Positions 1 through 7,532 of a DNA stretch of 13,366 nucleotides are shown piece by piece (the stretch's first letter is position 1; each line of letters opens with the position of its first letter). Origin of the DNA: Tubulinosema ratisbonensis (lineage: Eukaryota > Microsporidia > Tubulinosematidae); contig RCSS01000008.1 of assembly GCA_004000155.1 (NCBI GenBank), positions 1 to 13,366 of the forward strand. Direction: 5' to 3'. A program made the position numbers and the translations under genes. The notes beneath the pieces were generated by a model. That model had not been told where the DNA came from. It did not search any database and saw nothing but the letters and a program-made list of their open reading frames with translations.

Positions 1-145
1 TGGTAATTTTACTAGGATCTTTTGTTATACCATTTATATATAAAATAAAATGCCTATTTAACATAAAAAATATGTAAAGATATTAATTTTATAAAATGAA
101 TATAATAATTAATCTAAAAAAAGTACAAATTTTTTACATTTTTAA

Positions 146-1354
146 TCAAATTTTTTTAAATGAATGATTTTTTTTAATCTTTTTCACACTTCTTAAAAAC
201 ATTTTCTCATACAAAAATATCATAAAAATAATAAAAAAATAAACATGGCCATAAAAATAAATCTTTTTAAGCATAGAATTACCTTCTTTAATATTGCCAT
301 AATAAAAGTGTATTGGCACATAACTAATCAATAAATTGGTTTCAATCTTAGAAAAAATATTAAAAAAAAGATTAGCTGGTAAGAATGAATGAAAATAATT
401 GATTAGTTGCATAGAGAAACAGTAGGTGATAAAGAAAGAGAAATCGTGTAAATGGGCACCGTGCCAAAATGATCCCATTAGAAAGGTAATCATTCCACCC
501 AAAAGGGGGTTGTCTATCCTGTCAAAGAAACATTCTTTAAGCCAAATACCACCCCATCTATTCCATTCCCAACTAACTTCTCTTAAAGAAGAGGCTANTT
601 CAACCTTTAAACAATTTATATTCGATAAACTCAGTCCTGTTAAGTAATAACTCAAAGAAGAAATCTCCCAAATTAAATAATATTTAAACCTGTAACAAAT
701 ACAAAATAATTGAAAAAAGATTAAATTGTAAAAAAAGCTAAGAATTTTGTTACTTAATTCTTTAGGCATTTTTTTAAAAAAGTTTTCATACGAAAAAATG
801 AAATAAAACACACAAATTTTTATGGCTTTGTAGACCAAAACATTTTTATCAAAGGTAACATACTTTTTCAATCCAGTCAATCTTACAGCAGGACCACCTG
901 GCAAAGTAGGTAAAAAGAAAAAATACCCAATTACACTCTTAAGGTCCATCTTATCATATTGGTATAAAAAATGTATCTTCGGTGGCAATAAAATTAATTC
1001 ACATCCAATAGAAGTAGGGTTCCCTTTTTCTTTAAAAAAATACGCACCTAAAATTAAAACACCAAAATTAAAAAAAATAAGAAAATACATTTTAAAAATA
1101 CTTTCTTTCATTTTAAAATAATAAGAAATGTTTATAAAATAAAGTAAAAATAAAATTAATAAATCATGTAAAGAATAAATGAACAAATAAACTAAAGAAG
1201 TTACAATGAAATGGTAGAATAACTTTTTTTTGTGGAGGAAAGGGGAAAGGAAGAGTGTTAGGAATAGTTTTAAGCATATTTTTTGTAAATCTGACATGTC
1301 TGATTGTAAAATTTGTTTGTAAATTATTTCTGATAAACTTGTTTTTAAATTCAT
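146..1354 (-). CDS. MBOAT-family membrane-bound O-acyltransferase, probably lysophospholipid acyltransferase-like
   Basis: The 402-residue protein is dominated by hydrophobic spans (for example about 45-80, 88-106, 173-190, 205-240, 285-320 and 366-382). It carries the MBOAT signature: a Pro-Gly-Gly-Pro-Ala segment at 152-156, WNRWGGIWL around 264-272 with the presumed catalytic Asn265, and SFWHGAH at 295-301 with the presumed catalytic His298. The layout, with WN...WL about 30 residues before FWHG, resembles the ALE1/LPCAT branch, which re-acylates lysophospholipids in the ER membrane. It lacks the FYxDWWN motif of sterol acyltransferases. At 402 residues it is shorter than yeast ALE1 (over 600), as is usual for microsporidian proteins. 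The ATG at 1352-1354 is the first in frame and no CCC motif precedes it. An ambiguous base at 598 leaves residue 253 as Leu, Ile or Val. The family call is firm; the lipid substrate is inferred. Confidence 0.82.
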   Translation of the reverse strand: MNLKTSLSEIIYKQILQSDMSDLQKICLKLFLTLFLSPFLHKKKLFYHFIVTSLVYLFIYSLHDLLILFLLYFINISYYFKMKESIFKMYFLIFFNFGVLILGAYFFKEKGNPTSIGCELILLPPKIHFLYQYDKMDLKSVIGYFFFLPTLPGGPAVRLTGLKKYVTFDKNVLVYKAIKICVFYFIFSYENFFKKMPKELSNKILSFFYNLIFFQLFCICYRFKYYLIWEISSLSYYLTGLSLSNINCLKVEXASSLREVSWEWNRWGGIWLKECFFDRIDNPLLGGMITFLMGSFWHGAHLHDFSFFITYCFSMQLINYFHSFLPANLFFNIFSKIETNLLISYVPIHFYYGNIKEGNSMLKKIYFYGHVYFFIIFMIFLYEKMFLRSVKKIKKNHSFKKI

Positions 1355-2443
1355 GCGTTTAAAAAAATAAATAAATTAAAAAGTTTCATGACAAATTATT
1401 ATTGTTATTTAAATTGCATATAAATAATTTAAAAAAGGTTATGTTTTTTAATTAAATAAATTATTTGCATAAAAAATATATTTTTTAATTTATAAATTCA
1501 TTATTTATTTTTTCTAAATTTATAATATAAAAAATTTTATATTTTTAATGGATAAAATATATTTTTTTAATCTTTTCAAATATCTTTGCATAGATAAAAA
1601 GAAGTATACAGAAAAAGATTAAAAAACAAATAATATTTAATAAATGTTCATATCTTTGTAAATAAGTAAACAATTTTGTTTTTGGTTTAACAAATATATT
1701 TTTTTTTATATTTAGAGTTAAATTTTTTAATTTCAAAATTTCTTGAAATTTTTTTTTCTTTTTTAAGCAATGTAATTTAGAATATTTTAAATATAAAATT
1801 TGTATTTTCAAATTAATATATTAAAATTTTAACATTTTTTAATTTATATTTATTTTAAAATTAATTATAAAGTATAACATTCTAATACTATAGCAGAAGA
1901 AAATTAGTAAAAGTATTAATCCTTTTTTAATCTTACTTAAGTAATATAATTCAGTAATGTCGAACCTACCTTAGTTTATATATCAAATCAAAATACATGC
2001 CTTATTTTATTTTCAAACTAAAAATATAATTTTTATCCTTTGAAAACATTAAACACTTTTTACTATTTTAAGAGGAAATATTTATGAAAGGGGTTGCTCG
2101 TTTTATAAGATTAATTATTATCTTTAAACCTTATTTTTATCATAAATGAAATAAAATATCATGATAAAGGAATTTAAATGACAATTCATTTTATGATTGG
2201 CGTATTTATCATTAGCCTTGTTTATTCTTATAGGGTGAAAATCTCAATAACTGCTTAAGTAAGATAAATTACTTTATAATTATTTCCTTATTTAAATTTC
2301 GAATTTTTTATTGCCTAAAGATGGGAAATCAATGACAAAATCTATCACCGTACCTTCTAAATATAATATAAAAATATCTATTTAATTTAAAAATAAGATA
2401 TAATATGTTTTTACATAATAATTATAGCTCAAAATATTATATT
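1355..2443. other. AT-rich intergenic stretch without a supportable gene
   Basis: I see no intact gene here. A minus-strand open frame at 1545-1811 contains a strongly hydrophobic segment near its C terminus, but it has only a TTG at its start, no internal ATG and a stop just upstream. A 26-codon ATG frame at 2178-2258 (+) encodes a mostly hydrophobic peptide and could be chance. From about 1900 onward the base composition is less monotonous than in the flanking A/T runs. That fits decayed sequence continuing leftward from the transposon relics at 2444-4008, but I could not recognise any family in it. Confidence 0.6.
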
Positions 2444-3015
2444 CCTTTCGCCTGCTAAAACCGATTCTCGTGTACTTTGTTGATTGCTTAGGTCTAATTT
2501 GTTTTCCGGGTTTTGCTTATAGAGATTTTACAAAGCTTGGTGCAATGTCTCAAATCAATAAATTTAAATTATATTTATAAACCATGCATTTATAATTAAG
2601 AAAAAAAGATATAAACATGAATAAATTCTCAACAAGAACAAAGTTAAACCAGAAAAATTCAATAATTTTACCTTTTTCATTTAGTTGAGAAAACAATACT
2701 TTCTGGTCAGGATAGAAAATTATAAATACTGAATCCCAAACTAATATAATTGGTTAAAAATAATCATAAAAAATCAATTATGTTTACGTAAAAAAATCAT
2801 GAATTTCAAATCTATTTTATTTTTAGATGTGATTTATAAAAAATTCAAAAAAATACTTCCTTTTACTGAAAATATTAATATATTTTATAGATTTTCATTA
2901 ATTCAGAATCATTTATGATGATTTTTTGGGTTAGAATTTTCAATTTATGAAATATAATTTTCTTAAGGAATTGATCTTGCAATTACACAAAGCTGTCATC
3001 TAATACAAAATTGTT
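2444..3015 (-). pseudogene. decayed Tc1/mariner (IS630-type) DD34E transposase relic
   Basis: On the minus strand, an open run of 67 codons without a start (2753 to the TGA at 2550-2552) reads as the catalytic core of a Tc1/mariner transposase. It has PIILVWDS, with Asp at 2733-2735, followed by VENLF, with Glu at 2628-2630. Exactly 34 residues separate Asp and Glu, the classical DD34E spacing. The VENLF box matches the family's (N)PIENLW box, although the preceding PPYSPDLN segment is poorly kept. About 88 codons upstream, in another frame, FVLDDS (Asp at 2998-3000) fits the first catalytic Asp of the VDE/LDE box. The intervening sequence has stops and frame changes, and no N-terminal helix-turn-helix region or terminal inverted repeats could be seen. 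Stretches towards 2444 stay partly open and may be the C-terminal tail. The gene is clearly inactive. The family call rests on motif order and spacing. Confidence 0.6.
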
Positions 3016-3145
3016 TGAGATATTTAAAAAGAAGATACAAAAGGAAAATTCTTTTTTTAAACTAAATAATTTACTACACTTGAACAAAAATAGAAATATA
3101 TTTGATTAAATTTATTAAAAAATATATTATATACTCAATTTTATT

Positions 3146-4008
3146 TTAAAGGGATCTTTCCCATATTTTATCCTTCACATAATTTCTATGCAGTAGCTTT
3201 CTAACATATCTTCTTGTTCTTGCTTCTTTATTACTTCTTTTTTTAGATCCCATTCAAAAGTTTTCGATTTATTGTGTGATAGCGTCTGAAGATGAATCAA
3301 TTAAATTTTCACTGTAGTTAAGGATATAATGGATATGAACATACAGTATAAGTATATTATATGACGCCAATTGATCAGATATAATAATACTTCCCTCTCA
3401 GATGGGTCTAAAAATTATTGCTAAAAATTCAGCTTTAGCTCTATTTTAACGGATACTTAAATCAACTAACCTATATTATAATCAACAGCACTGAAAACCC
3501 TATTGTTGCTTTACTAAACGTCTTCGATTATACTTTCTCCTGGCAAATAAAGATTCATCAATCTGAACCTTTACACCAGGTCCACCAAGAACGAGGTCGT
3601 TTTGGATTAATTTCATGGTAAATACTTCTCTAATGTATGATTTCCAATTAATAAAACTTTCAGATGCTACACTCAATTCACGAAAGCTTTTTATAAATGA
3701 ACGTTCATCAAAGAACTAAAAGTATATAAACTAGGTAATAATATCGATATCTACTTTCTATTCTTTAAAACTTTCCCTTTAAAATGTTTTCCTCGTGTTT
3801 AAATGACCTGGGACAACGCTAACGCAATAAGATTTTAGTTGTTTGCGTTTTTGTCAGCATAATCAGAAGGTAAAAATGTTGCACAGTCGTTTTCTTTAAT
3901 AAATTCAAAAGACTGTGTAAAAACAACTTCGTTCTCATTCTCAATGTCCAGTAGAAAATGTGATTTTCTTGATTTTATTGATGATAATTCTTTTTTGCTA
4001 AAAACCAT
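3146..4008 (-). pseudogene. decayed IS1595/ISXO2-like (Merlin-type) DDE transposase, near full length
   Basis: Reading the minus strand from an ATG at 4006-4008, 57 codons are open before a TAA at 3835-3837. Coding sense then continues in other frames to a final TAA at 3146-3148, a span of about 287 codons, close to a full ISXO2-type transposase. The best run is 71 codons (3715 to 3503): INWKSYIREV (end of the DNA-binding part), then LGGPGVKVQIDES with the first catalytic Asp at 3557-3559, then RRKYNRRR. Later pieces are VFSAVD, then ISDQLASYN with the second Asp at 3374-3376, then an ITQ(stop)IEN box with Glu at 3263-3265, followed by a basic tail. At least three frameshifts and about eight or more in-frame stops kill the gene. 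Several TAG codons sit where family members have Trp, so they may be TGG-to-TAG changes. No convincing terminal inverted repeats or target duplication were seen. Confidence 0.85.
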
Positions 4009-4250
4009 AAAGTTTTATTGGTAAATTTAATATATTTTTTGAATATTTAATATATTTTTTTTAATTAAAATTCTTATTCTAATGAAAATTTCTTATTCTA
4101 AGTAAAATAACGAAGAAGAATTTATTTTATTATTTTTAATTAAACTAACACAATACTTTAAATATGATTTATTTAAATTATTTATTTTTTTTAAGTCCCT
4201 TTTAATAAAAAATCTAATTTATTTAAAATATATTTTGAATAAAAAAAATA

Positions 4251-4547
4251 ATGTCGGATGACGAATTCTCAAACTTATACAACACAAGAATAATAGATCC
4301 TCCCCAAGTGTCTTTTGATGAAAAGACAAGTGTATTTATAAAAAATATTACCAACCTAACAAGACAGGATATAATTGATTTCTTTAAACCTTGTCATCCG
4401 ATTGTTCAGTTACAAGTAAAAGGAAATTATGGGTATGTTCAGTTTAAAGATGCTAGGATGAAAGAATTAGCTTTAAAGCTTAATTTGATGGTTTGTAAAG
4501 GAAAGTCTATTTTAGTTACTTCGCTTAAGAAGAGCATTAAAATTTAA
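4251..4547 (+). CDS. small single-RRM RNA-binding protein
   Basis: The 98-residue protein is one RNA-recognition motif with short flanks. RNP2 is VFIKNI at 28-33 and RNP1 is GNYGYVQF at 58-65, with the aromatic residues that stack on RNA bases kept. The intervening helix (TRQDIIDFF, 37-45), second helix (about 68-78) and last strand (ILVTSL, 87-92) follow the usual beta-alpha-beta-beta-alpha-beta order. The N terminus is acidic (MSDDEF) and the C terminus ends in Lys-rich residues. The family binds single-stranded RNA in splicing, export or translation; nothing here picks one role. The next gene, an Sm protein, is also RNA-related, but a 215-base AT-rich spacer separates them. The start is the first ATG, with a CCC motif about 51 bases upstream at 4197-4199. 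Confidence 0.8.
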   Translation: MSDDEFSNLYNTRIIDPPQVSFDEKTSVFIKNITNLTRQDIIDFFKPCHPIVQLQVKGNYGYVQFKDARMKELALKLNLMVCKGKSILVTSLKKSIKI

Positions 4548-4637
4548 TAAAATGAATTTAATTTAATATTTTATTATTTTAATTATTTTATTTTAATTTA
4601 TCTTTTTAATATTTTAAATATTTTTTTATGAATATTT

Positions 4638-4664
4638 AATTATTTTAATTATTTTAATTATTTT
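4638..4664. repeat. short AT tandem repeat, 3 x 9 bp
   Basis: Three perfect copies of AATTATTTT lie in the spacer between the RRM and Sm genes. The whole spacer (4548-4762) is low-complexity A/T and holds no gene that I can see. Confidence 0.8.
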
Positions 4665-4762
4665 ATTTCAATTTATTTTTTATTTTTATAAATATTTAAT
4701 TATTAAAATTATTTATAAAATTATTTTCTTTTTTATTAAATTATTTTTAAAATCAAAACAAG

Positions 4763-5017
4763 ATGGTTCTAACAAAATACGCTTCACTCTTAAAATCAAA
4801 ATACACTACAATCCTAACCAAAGACAACAAAAAATACAGAGGAAAGATAAGAAAAATAGACTTAAACACAAATATTCTTATCACAGAGGTAGAACTGAAA
4901 TATAAAAACATGGTTTCTAAGTTTAATGAAGTGTTTATCAAAGGATCGAATATCAGGTATTTTACTGTTGATTATAGTGTGATAAAAAGAAGACCACCTA
5001 AGTTAAATAAAAGATAA
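4763..5017 (+). CDS. Sm/LSm-fold protein, probably SmD1-like
   Basis: The 84-residue protein consists almost wholly of an Sm fold. The Sm1 motif is YRGKIRKIDLNTN at 25-37, with Gly27, Asp33 and Asn37 matching the G-x-L-x3-D-x2-M-N pattern. The Sm2 motif is VFIKGSNIRYF at 57-67, with Lys in place of the common Arg before Gly61. The short basic C-terminal tail (KRRPPKLNKR) and the G-(S/N)-NIRYF ending resemble SmD1, with SmD3 or LSm4 as alternatives. Sm D proteins form the heptameric ring on U snRNAs, while LSm proteins act on U6 and in mRNA decay. The ATG at 4763 gives the standard Sm length and has no CCC motif. The tRNA-Lys gene starts 14 bases after the stop. The fold is secure; the paralogue is a best guess. 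Confidence 0.82.
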   Translation: MVLTKYASLLKSKYTTILTKDNKKYRGKIRKIDLNTNILITEVELKYKNMVSKFNEVFIKGSNIRYFTVDYSVIKRRPPKLNKR

Positions 5018-5031
5018 TTAAAAAAACATTA

Positions 5032-5104
5032 GCCCCGTTAGCTCAGTCGGTAGAGCATCAGGCTTTTAACCTGAGGGTCGTGGGTTCGAGCCCCACATGG
5101 GGCG
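5032..5104 (+). tRNA. tRNA-Lys(UUU)
   Basis: A complete cloverleaf can be drawn. The acceptor stem GCCCCGT pairs with ATGGGGC (one G-U pair). The D arm contains TAGCTCAGTCGGTAGAGC, the anticodon stem is TCAGG/CCTGA with loop CTTTTAA and anticodon TTT at 5065-5067, and the T arm contains GGGTTCGAGCCCC. The discriminator base is G at 5104. There is no intron and CCA is not encoded, as expected for a eukaryotic nuclear tRNA. The A box and B box promoters are internal. Confidence 0.97.
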
Positions 5105-5111
5105 TTTTTTT
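5105..5111 (+). terminator. RNA polymerase III poly-T terminator of tRNA-Lys
   Basis: Seven T residues follow the last tRNA base directly, a strong polymerase III stop signal. Confidence 0.9.
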
Positions 5112-5156
5112 AAACTCCTTTTTTAATTATTGGCCAATTTTAGCATAAAAGTCATT

Positions 5157-5164
5157 TAACCCTT
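5157..5164 (+). promoter_or_regulatory. CCC motif before the GNA1-type gene
   Basis: TAACCCTT has its CCC at 5160-5162, seven bases before the ATG at 5170. It matches the CCC-like signal reported immediately upstream of many microsporidian start codons and supports this start. Its exact function (core promoter or initiation element) is inferred. Confidence 0.6.
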
Positions 5165-5169
5165 TAATT

Positions 5170-5610
5170 ATGAATACAGAAACAAAGCTAAGAGAATTAA
5201 AGAAAGAAGATTACAAAGAATTTATTAATGTTTTAAACAGCCTTACCAAAGTGGGGGACATTTCTGAAAAAGATTTTTGTGAAAGATTAAATTTACTAAA
5301 AAAGAAAGAAGATTACATTGTGATCGTAGCAGAAAAAGATAATAAAGTGGTTGGTAGTGGTACTCTATTTATAGAATATAAATTTATACACTCTTTAGCA
5401 CTCAAAGCACACATAGAAGATATAGTGGTAGACAAAGAATACCAAGGACATGGTATTGGTAAACAAATAGTAAAAAGGTTAATAGAAATTGCTAAAGAGA
5501 AGAAGTGTTATAAAATTGGATTGTGTACTGCCAAAGAAACAGTCCCTTTTTACGAAAAGTGTGGTTTTGAAGAAAAGGAGAGAGAAATGGTTATTTATTT
5601 AAATAAATAA
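5170..5610 (+). CDS. GNA1: glucosamine 6-phosphate N-acetyltransferase (GNAT family)
   Basis: This 146-residue single-domain GNAT matches the length of GNA1 enzymes. These transfer acetyl from acetyl-CoA to glucosamine 6-phosphate on the way to UDP-GlcNAc, the precursor of the chitin in the microsporidian spore wall. Diagnostic pieces are HIEDIVVD at 81-88, the acetyl-CoA pyrophosphate-binding loop QGHGIG at 92-97 (Q/R-x-x-G-x-G), CYKIGL at 113-118 and the C-terminal FYEKCGF at 127-133, all in GNA1 order. The N-terminal helix region (about 7-45) matches the family's substrate-side part. The start is the first ATG, backed by the CCC motif seven bases upstream. It is flanked by two tRNA genes. 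Another GNAT substrate cannot be ruled out, but the combined motifs are specific to GNA1. Confidence 0.88.
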   Translation: MNTETKLRELKKEDYKEFINVLNSLTKVGDISEKDFCERLNLLKKKEDYIVIVAEKDNKVVGSGTLFIEYKFIHSLALKAHIEDIVVDKEYQGHGIGKQIVKRLIEIAKEKKCYKIGLCTAKETVPFYEKCGFEEKEREMVIYLNK

Positions 5611-5629
5611 AATTTTATAAAAAATATTT

Positions 5630-5635
5630 AAAAAA
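5630..5635 (-). terminator. RNA polymerase III poly-T terminator of tRNA-Met
   Basis: Six A residues on the plus strand are T6 in the direction of tRNA-Met transcription, directly after the tRNA 3' end. Confidence 0.85.
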
Positions 5636-5709
5636 TGCGGGAGGTGAGGTTCGAACTCACGACCTTCAGATTATGAGACTGACGCGCTAACCAACTGTGC
5701 TACACCCGC
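5636..5709 (-). tRNA. elongator tRNA-Met(CAU)
   Basis: Reading the minus strand from 5709, the sequence folds as a tRNA with loop CTCATAA (anticodon CAT). Its anticodon arm matches the conserved eukaryotic elongator tRNA-Met, including the T-T apposition at the loop-proximal end of the stem. The T arm is perfect: GTGAG TTCGAAC CTCAC. The acceptor stem GCGGGTG/CTCCCGC has one T-T mismatch and the D stem GCAC/GCGC has one A-C mismatch, so a slightly degraded or edited copy is possible. The discriminator is A at 5636. There is no intron. It lies tail to tail with the GNA1-type gene, 25 bases apart. Confidence 0.93.
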
Positions 5710-5942
5710 TGTAATAAATGTAAAATGAAAGTATTTTTAATCGTAATATAATATAAAAATAGTTTTAATAATAATATGGGAAGAAACAATATATTTTTTA
5801 CTATTAAAAAAGAAATATAAAGTTATTACGAGAATCAAATAAAATCATATTTTAAATTTCATATTTTGAGATGAAATATTTAACTTTCTTTGATTTTAAA
5901 AATAAAGCAAAATATTTTTTAAAAAATCAAATAAAGTAAAAC

Positions 5943-6000
5943 ATTTTTTTAAATAATTAACAAAATAAAATATTTTTTTAAATAATTAACAAAATAAAAT
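5943..6000. repeat. perfect 2 x 29 bp tandem repeat
   Basis: Positions 5943-5971 and 5972-6000 are identical 29-base units. Each has a T7 run, then AAATAATTAACAAAATAAAA and a final T. A truncated third copy may begin at 6001. This is probably a recent slippage duplication. Confidence 0.9.
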
Positions 6001-6110
6001 ATTATTTTTATAATTTATTTTCTTGATTCAACAACTTTTCCTTTAAAAATATAATCAAATCAAATAAAACCAAAAAAGAAACAAATAAAAAAGAAATTTC
6101 TTTACTAAAA

Positions 6111-6150
6111 TACCTAATTTTAGAAAAAAATACCTAATTTAAGAAAAAAA
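6111..6150. repeat. 2 x 20 bp tandem repeat
   Basis: The 20-base units at 6111-6130 and 6131-6150 begin TACCTAATTT and end in an A-run. They differ at a single base (T versus A). Confidence 0.85.
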
Positions 6151-6283
6151 CTTAGCTTATCATTCACTTTGATACCAAAAAAATTTTTTAATTAAAAAAA
6201 GAAGGCATTCATTTTCCTTTTGTAGATAAAAAATAAATAAAAAAAAATTTTTTTATTTAAAAACATATCCTTAAAAATAAATT

Positions 6284-6289
6284 ACCCTT
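6284..6289 (+). promoter_or_regulatory. CCC motif before the mevalonate kinase gene
   Basis: ACCCTT has its CCC at 6285-6287, only two bases before the ATG at 6290. This is the same arrangement as upstream of three neighbouring genes. It supports the start and implies an extremely short or absent 5' leader if transcription begins downstream of it. Confidence 0.6.
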
Positions 6290-7168
6290 ATGACTATAAA
6301 TTATAACACAAGAAAAAAATATTTGGCACAAACACCTGCAAAAATAATCCTTTTTGGTGAACATTCAGTCCTTTATGGCTCAAAATGTATTTCATTAGCA
6401 ATAAAGAAATATGCAAAGGTATATTCTACCAAAGGGGTAGGTAAAATTATTTGTAAAGATGTTTATGGGAATTTTATCAACATGAACGAAAGCTTTGCAT
6501 TCAAATTTGTTGACAATGACGTTATTATTGAGATGGATATGGCTTTAGGGTCTGGGCTTGGCAGTTCTGCTGTGGTTTGTTTATTGGTCTCTTTGATGAT
6601 GTCAATCAATGATAATGAATTGATACCGGAAAAGGAAAAAGTGACCCAAGGNATGTCTTCTATCCTTAAAAGAGCTATCCGATTAGAAGATTTGTTTCAT
6701 AAAAAGAGCTCAGGGAATGATGTGGTGGTTAGTTATTATGGAGGAGTNGTTTGTTTTCAAGAAAAGCTTATCAGAAGGATTGAAGAATCAGGCATAGTTG
6801 ATTACAAAGTGATTATCTGGAATTCAAGGCTTAAAAAAAGAACAAGCGATGCTTTCCGGACTAAAAATGTGATTCATGCAAAATTAGCTGAGATCGCNGA
6901 AGAAGCTTATGTGATTTTATCTGGTAGATTCATTTTGAGAGAGTTTTATGCTTTAGTAAGAAGAAGCCAAGATCTTTTAGAAGAATTAATCAATGTACCT
7001 GATGAAATGAAACAAGAAATTAGAAGATTAAGAAAAATGAATATTGAAAGTAAAGTGTCTGGTTCTGGGAATGGTGGTCATTTGGTTACCTTGGTGAGGA
7101 AGGATGTAAGTATTGCTGGATGGGANGAAGTAGAAATTGATTATGAAGGATTCAGTTATTTAAGGTGA
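6290..7168 (+). CDS. mevalonate kinase (GHMP kinase family)
   Basis: The product phosphorylates mevalonate with ATP, an early step of isoprenoid synthesis kept by microsporidia. All three GHMP motifs are present: motif 1 PAKIILFGEHSVLYG at 16-30 (Glu24 and His25 are typical of mevalonate kinases), the ATP-binding loop LGSGLGSSA at 86-94, and motif 3 KVSGSGNGG at 255-263. SGND at 141-144 supplies the likely catalytic Asp144 of the family's HGxPSGxD box. At 292 residues it is much shorter than yeast or animal enzymes (about 395-440), with loops trimmed throughout. Motif 3 has Ser and Asn where Ala and Gly are usual. Four ambiguous bases lie at third codon positions. Three are synonymous (Gly121, Val153, Ala203), and the fourth makes residue 279 Asp or Glu. 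The start is the first ATG, two bases after a CCC motif. Confidence 0.85.
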   Translation: MTINYNTRKKYLAQTPAKIILFGEHSVLYGSKCISLAIKKYAKVYSTKGVGKIICKDVYGNFINMNESFAFKFVDNDVIIEMDMALGSGLGSSAVVCLLVSLMMSINDNELIPEKEKVTQXMSSILKRAIRLEDLFHKKSSGNDVVVSYYGGXVCFQEKLIRRIEESGIVDYKVIIWNSRLKKRTSDAFRTKNVIHAKLAEIXEEAYVILSGRFILREFYALVRRSQDLLEELINVPDEMKQEIRRLRKMNIESKVSGSGNGGHLVTLVRKDVSIAGWXEVEIDYEGFSYLR

Positions 7169-7526
7169 ATAATAAATAAAAAAGTTAAAATAAATATTTT
7201 ATATATTTTATTATAAAAAAATATTATTTTTAAGGAATGAGAATTTGAATTGATTTGTTGTTTCTCTTAACTTTTTTTAACGTAGATCAAGAATTTATTG
7301 CTTCTTCTAAAAAATATAAATTTTTTTAAATTCTTTATTTTAAAAATAAAAAAATCTGAATCAAAGATTTAATCTCAGAAAAAGTACTTTTTTCTAAGAC
7401 AAAAAATTAAAAATTAATTTTTAAATAAATTAAACAGATTTTAATAAAATTACATCATCATAAAATAAAAAAATCATAAATTAAACATTCCAGAACAAAC
7501 CAAAAATAAATTAACAAAACAAAACA
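7169..7526. other. AT-rich intergenic spacer
   Basis: I see no gene in this stretch. The only structure is a near-perfect palindrome at 7377-7395, AGAAAAAGT followed by ACTTTTTTCT, which could form a hairpin or be a chance product of A/T runs. Confidence 0.7.
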
Positions 7527-7531
7527 CCCTT
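7526..7531 (+). promoter_or_regulatory. CCC motif before the multi-span membrane protein gene
   Basis: ACCCTT has its CCC at 7527-7529, three bases before the ATG at 7533. The same placement as at the mevalonate kinase and HIT genes suggests the membrane-protein frame is a real gene. Confidence 0.6.
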
Positions 7532-7532
7532 A

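Larger units (their letters stand above)
5710..6284. other. AT-rich intergenic spacer with two short tandem duplications
   Basis: I see no coding sequence between tRNA-Met and the mevalonate kinase gene. The stretch is nearly pure A/T and holds two short direct duplications, listed separately, plus scattered ATAAAATA-like words. Confidence 0.7.

Noticed and set aside
426..647. Plus-strand 73-codon frame
   Set aside because: It is the antisense shadow of the conserved MBOAT active-site region on the minus strand.
1545..1811. Minus-strand 88-codon open frame with a hydrophobic segment near its C terminus
   Set aside because: It begins with TTG, has no ATG anywhere inside and meets a stop a few codons upstream. 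The composition is Lys/Ile/Phe-rich as expected from A/T runs.
3060..4110. Terminal inverted repeats and target duplication for the ISXO2 relic
   Set aside because: The flanks share only low-complexity words such as AAAAAATATATTA, which are common throughout the window. A direct repeat of TTCTTATTCTAA near 4069-4100 is not inverted.
4197..4199. CCC upstream of the RRM gene as a start signal
   Set aside because: It lies 51 bases from the ATG, unlike the 2-7 base spacing at the four other genes.
4753..4941. Minus-strand 62-codon frame
   Set aside because: It is antisense to the Sm-fold gene, which has clear Sm1 and Sm2 motifs.
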